From Novosphingobium clariflavum (GTDB taxonomy: Bacteria; Pseudomonadota; Alphaproteobacteria; Sphingomonadales; Sphingomonadaceae), in contig NZ_JAPCWC010000019.1 in NCBI RefSeq assembly GCF_026420865.1, forward strand, positions 1-64,000: DNA of 64,000 bases. The letters are read 5' to 3'. The number at the start of each line of letters is the position of its first letter. The first letter of the stretch is position 1. This document shows positions 62,021 to 64,000 of this stretch, one piece after another. The notes under the pieces are model-generated. The model saw only the letters and a list, made by a program, of their open reading frames with translations. It had not been told where the DNA came from and ran no database searches. A program made the translations under genes and the position numbers.

Positions 62021-63301
62021 ATGCCGTCCTCAGGGGCTAGTTCGATGGTCGGGATTCGCTGGTGGCATTCACCGGCATTGCTCGTGGTATTTTTTGTCAT
62101 TCCCTTCTTCCTGCTCATCGCCGCAGCGACGCGGCCGGTGATCGAGAATGCGCCGGTGCTTGCATCGCACCAGGTCTACCTGACGGGGATCTTGCTGCTG
62201 AAGGCGTTGTTCCTGCTCGGCGGACTGGCTCTTGGTGCGCATTGCACCGGAACGGTTCAGCCGAAGAAGGTCCTGCGTCTCGAGAATACCAGCCTCGATT
62301 TCTTGTTCTGGTTCACCTTTCTTGCCTATGCCATCTGGTTCGGGCCGCTTCTGGCCTCCAATCCGGGCCTTATTCTGGCCACTTTGTCCGGCGCGACAGG
62401 CGCCATGTACGAAGTGCGTAGCACTGCCCAGAATATTTCCGGTGTGACCACGCTCAGCCAGTTCGGTATCGCCTACGCCGTGGTCTACGGCATCAAGGTC
62501 TTTCAGGACCGGGAAAAGTTGCCGCGTCGCTACACGATCATGCTGGCAGTAATTCTGGGGCTTGGACTGTTTCGTGCGGCCACGTTTTCGGAGCGAATTG
62601 CCATCATCGAAGTGGTGGTGCCATTTTTTGCGATCTACGTTTCCAGCCGAAAGCCGGGGGCCACGCCGGTCGATTTTGTGTTGAAGTTCTTTCCTTTTTT
62701 CCTTTATGCTGTGGCGCCATTGTTTTTTGCGCTTTTCGAGTATCTGAGAAGCTGGCTTAACTATTATGCGGCAATCTATGATACCTTTCCGCATTTTATT
62801 GCTGACCGCTTTGCGCTCTATTACGTTACATCGCTCAACAACATCTGTGCGTTGATCCAACTTTCGCCCAATCCGACTTTCCGAGGCGAATGGACCCTGA
62901 ACTGGCTCTATCGCTTCCCGATCATCGGCAGCCTTATGCCCAGTTCGAGCTTGCGCGGCGAAGATGTGTGGTTCTCGCAGTTTCTGACGATCTATGCCTC
63001 GCCAGAGTACAACAATACTACCGGTGTCCTGACTGTTGCCTATGACTGGGGGATGGTTTTGGGCATGGCGCTGATATTTGTTTATGGTGCCCTGGCTGGA
63101 CTTGCCTTTGCTTCTTTCCGCTCTGGGCGCGGCGCGGGACGTTATTTCTATCCGATCTTTCTCTATTCCCTGCTTGAGATTCTGCGTATCGGTTACATTT
63201 ACGACGGGCGAGCGATTTCTGCGATGATCGGTCTCATCATTGTCGCTCTTATCTGGTACAAGCGGTCTCCGCGCGTATCGGTGGGCGGCTCAGTGCGCTG
63301 A
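62021..63301 (+). CDS. Oligosaccharide repeat-unit polymerase-like membrane protein
   Basis: A 426-residue protein with about ten membrane helices (LLVVFFVIPFFLLIAAA, LDFLFWFTFLAYAIWFGPLLA, FVLKFFPFFLYAVAPLFFALFEYL, ISAMIGLIIVALIWYK) and long loops, including RLALYYVTSLNN- and SLRGEDVWFSQFLTIYASPEYNN-like segments seen in Wzy polymerases. It is therefore a second polymerase candidate in the locus besides the gene at 57045. Spacing of 110 bases from the previous gene leaves operon structure open. Confidence 0.75.
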   Translation: MPSSGASSMVGIRWWHSPALLVVFFVIPFFLLIAAATRPVIENAPVLASHQVYLTGILLLKALFLLGGLALGAHCTGTVQPKKVLRLENTSLDFLFWFTFLAYAIWFGPLLASNPGLILATLSGATGAMYEVRSTAQNISGVTTLSQFGIAYAVVYGIKVFQDREKLPRRYTIMLAVILGLGLFRAATFSERIAIIEVVVPFFAIYVSSRKPGATPVDFVLKFFPFFLYAVAPLFFALFEYLRSWLNYYAAIYDTFPHFIADRFALYYVTSLNNICALIQLSPNPTFRGEWTLNWLYRFPIIGSLMPSSSLRGEDVWFSQFLTIYASPEYNNTTGVLTVAYDWGMVLGMALIFVYGALAGLAFASFRSGRGAGRYFYPIFLYSLLEILRIGYIYDGRAISAMIGLIIVALIWYKRSPRVSVGGSVR

Positions 63302-63365
63302 TGGCGGTCGCCATCCGCCACGGTACGGCGCGCCCAGGCGGGCCTCATCCAAATCGGGAGCAACG

Positions 63366-64000
63366 ATGCGGGTAATCATTAACGGTCGTTTCCTCGACAA
63401 GCCAACCACGGGGGTCGAGCGCTATGCGCGTGAGATCGCGCGCGTCATCGACCGGCTGGTCGAGGTCGGGGATCCTCAGGTCCAGGGCGTGGATTTCGTC
63501 ATTGCCCGGCCGCGTTCGGGAGCGCCGCGCTTCGCATCGGCCATTCCCGAGGTCGAAGTCGGCCCCGGGCAGGGCGTCCTGTGGGAGCAGGTTACGCTTC
63601 CGCGCTTCGCGGGCCGGGACGTTGTGATCAACTTGTGCAACATGGCCCCGCTGGCGGCGCGGTCGCAAGTCACCTGTGTGCATGACGCGCACCCCTGGCT
63701 CATGCCGGAGAATTTTTCGCGCGCCTTCCGTACCTGGTACGATCTCATGATCCCCCGGGTGATCCGGCGCAGCGCGCGCTGGACGACGGTGTCCGAGTAT
63801 TCTGGCCGCATGCTCCAGGAACTGGGCATAGCGGTGCGCGCCCCGGATGCGGTGACCTACAACGCGGCGGACAATTTCGATCGGATCGAGCCGGAGCCGG
63901 TCGCGCTGCCCGACGACGTGCGCAAGAGCTATGTCCTGTGCCTGGGCAGCCAGTCGGCCAACAAGAACATCGGCCTGATCGTCGGGATCGCCGATGAACT
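63366..64000 (+). CDS. Glycosyltransferase family 4-like (partial, C-terminus off the right edge)
   Basis: The frame begins MRVIINGRFLDKPTTGVERYAREIARV and stays open for 211 codons to the window end. It continues with QGVLWEQVTLP, QVTCVHDAHPWLMPENFSRAF, WTTVSEYSGRMLQELG and, at the edge, SYVLCLGSQSANKNIGLIV, the start of the donor-binding domain. These are GT4-type features. It transfers a sugar to a lipid-linked acceptor. GGGAGCAACG precedes ATG 63366. Confidence 0.85.
   Translation, partial: MRVIINGRFLDKPTTGVERYAREIARVIDRLVEVGDPQVQGVDFVIARPRSGAPRFASAIPEVEVGPGQGVLWEQVTLPRFAGRDVVINLCNMAPLAARSQVTCVHDAHPWLMPENFSRAFRTWYDLMIPRVIRRSARWTTVSEYSGRMLQELGIAVRAPDAVTYNAADNFDRIEPEPVALPDDVRKSYVLCLGSQSANKNIGLIVGIADE

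Overview
The window looks like a high-GC alphaproteobacterial chromosome, most probably of the order Sphingomonadales (Novosphingobium-like). This is an inference from the set of genes: class I PHA synthase, phasin and intracellular PHA depolymerase, sphingomonad-type exopolysaccharide genes, many TonB and autotransporter-type envelope proteins, and GC-rich third codon positions. One tRNA gene, tRNA-Cys(GCA), is present. No rRNA, CRISPR array or insertion sequence was seen.

Layout. Bases 1-2178 hold most of a phage T7-type single-subunit RNA polymerase gene. It runs off the left edge and lies just beyond the 3' end of tRNA-Cys, so this is probably the end of an Autographiviridae-like prophage or its remnant inserted at the tRNA. 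A repeat-rich control region separates the two. From 2748 to about 31 kb lies housekeeping DNA with two themes. The first is carbon storage: phaC, a phasin with an unusual Ala/Lys/Pro-rich N-terminal half, and phaZ. The second is molybdenum enzyme maturation: mobA, a mocA-like nucleotidyltransferase, xdhC and a lone [2Fe-2S] subunit beside a TonB receptor. Between these are alaC, clpS, lptF-lptG, a fatty acid desaturase, lipB, a YqgE protein, a murein L,D-transpeptidase-like protein and an ABC exporter.

From 31 to 42 kb come an M13 metallopeptidase, a YSC84-domain protein, uppP-ppk2, rpmG, lolA, xthA, ribA and an alcohol dehydrogenase. The lolA-xthA gap holds a strong terminator with no ORF before it and a 144-bp inverted repeat.

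From 41.8 to 52 kb lies an envelope block: a secreted parallel beta-helix protein, a beta-barrel protein translationally coupled to a sensor kinase, a divergently transcribed OmpR-type regulator, a lipoprotein-anchored intradiol dioxygenase and a 1044-residue autotransporter. The kinase carries a Gly/Pro-rich, collagen-like segment of about 160 residues in its sensor region. This is the most unusual protein in the window.

From 52 kb to the right edge is an exopolysaccharide locus: galE, a UDP-glucuronate 4-epimerase-like gene, a Wza/GumB-type export lipoprotein, a PDZ-M48 peptidase, a small exported protein, an O-antigen ligase/polymerase-like protein, a Wzz-BY-kinase fusion, an unknown exported protein, a second polymerase-like membrane protein and a glycosyltransferase cut by the window end. 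A roughly 90-110 bp dispersed repeat with imperfect inverted ends occurs twice (about 16.1 and 33.3 kb). A REP-like palindromic element lies at 54.36 kb.
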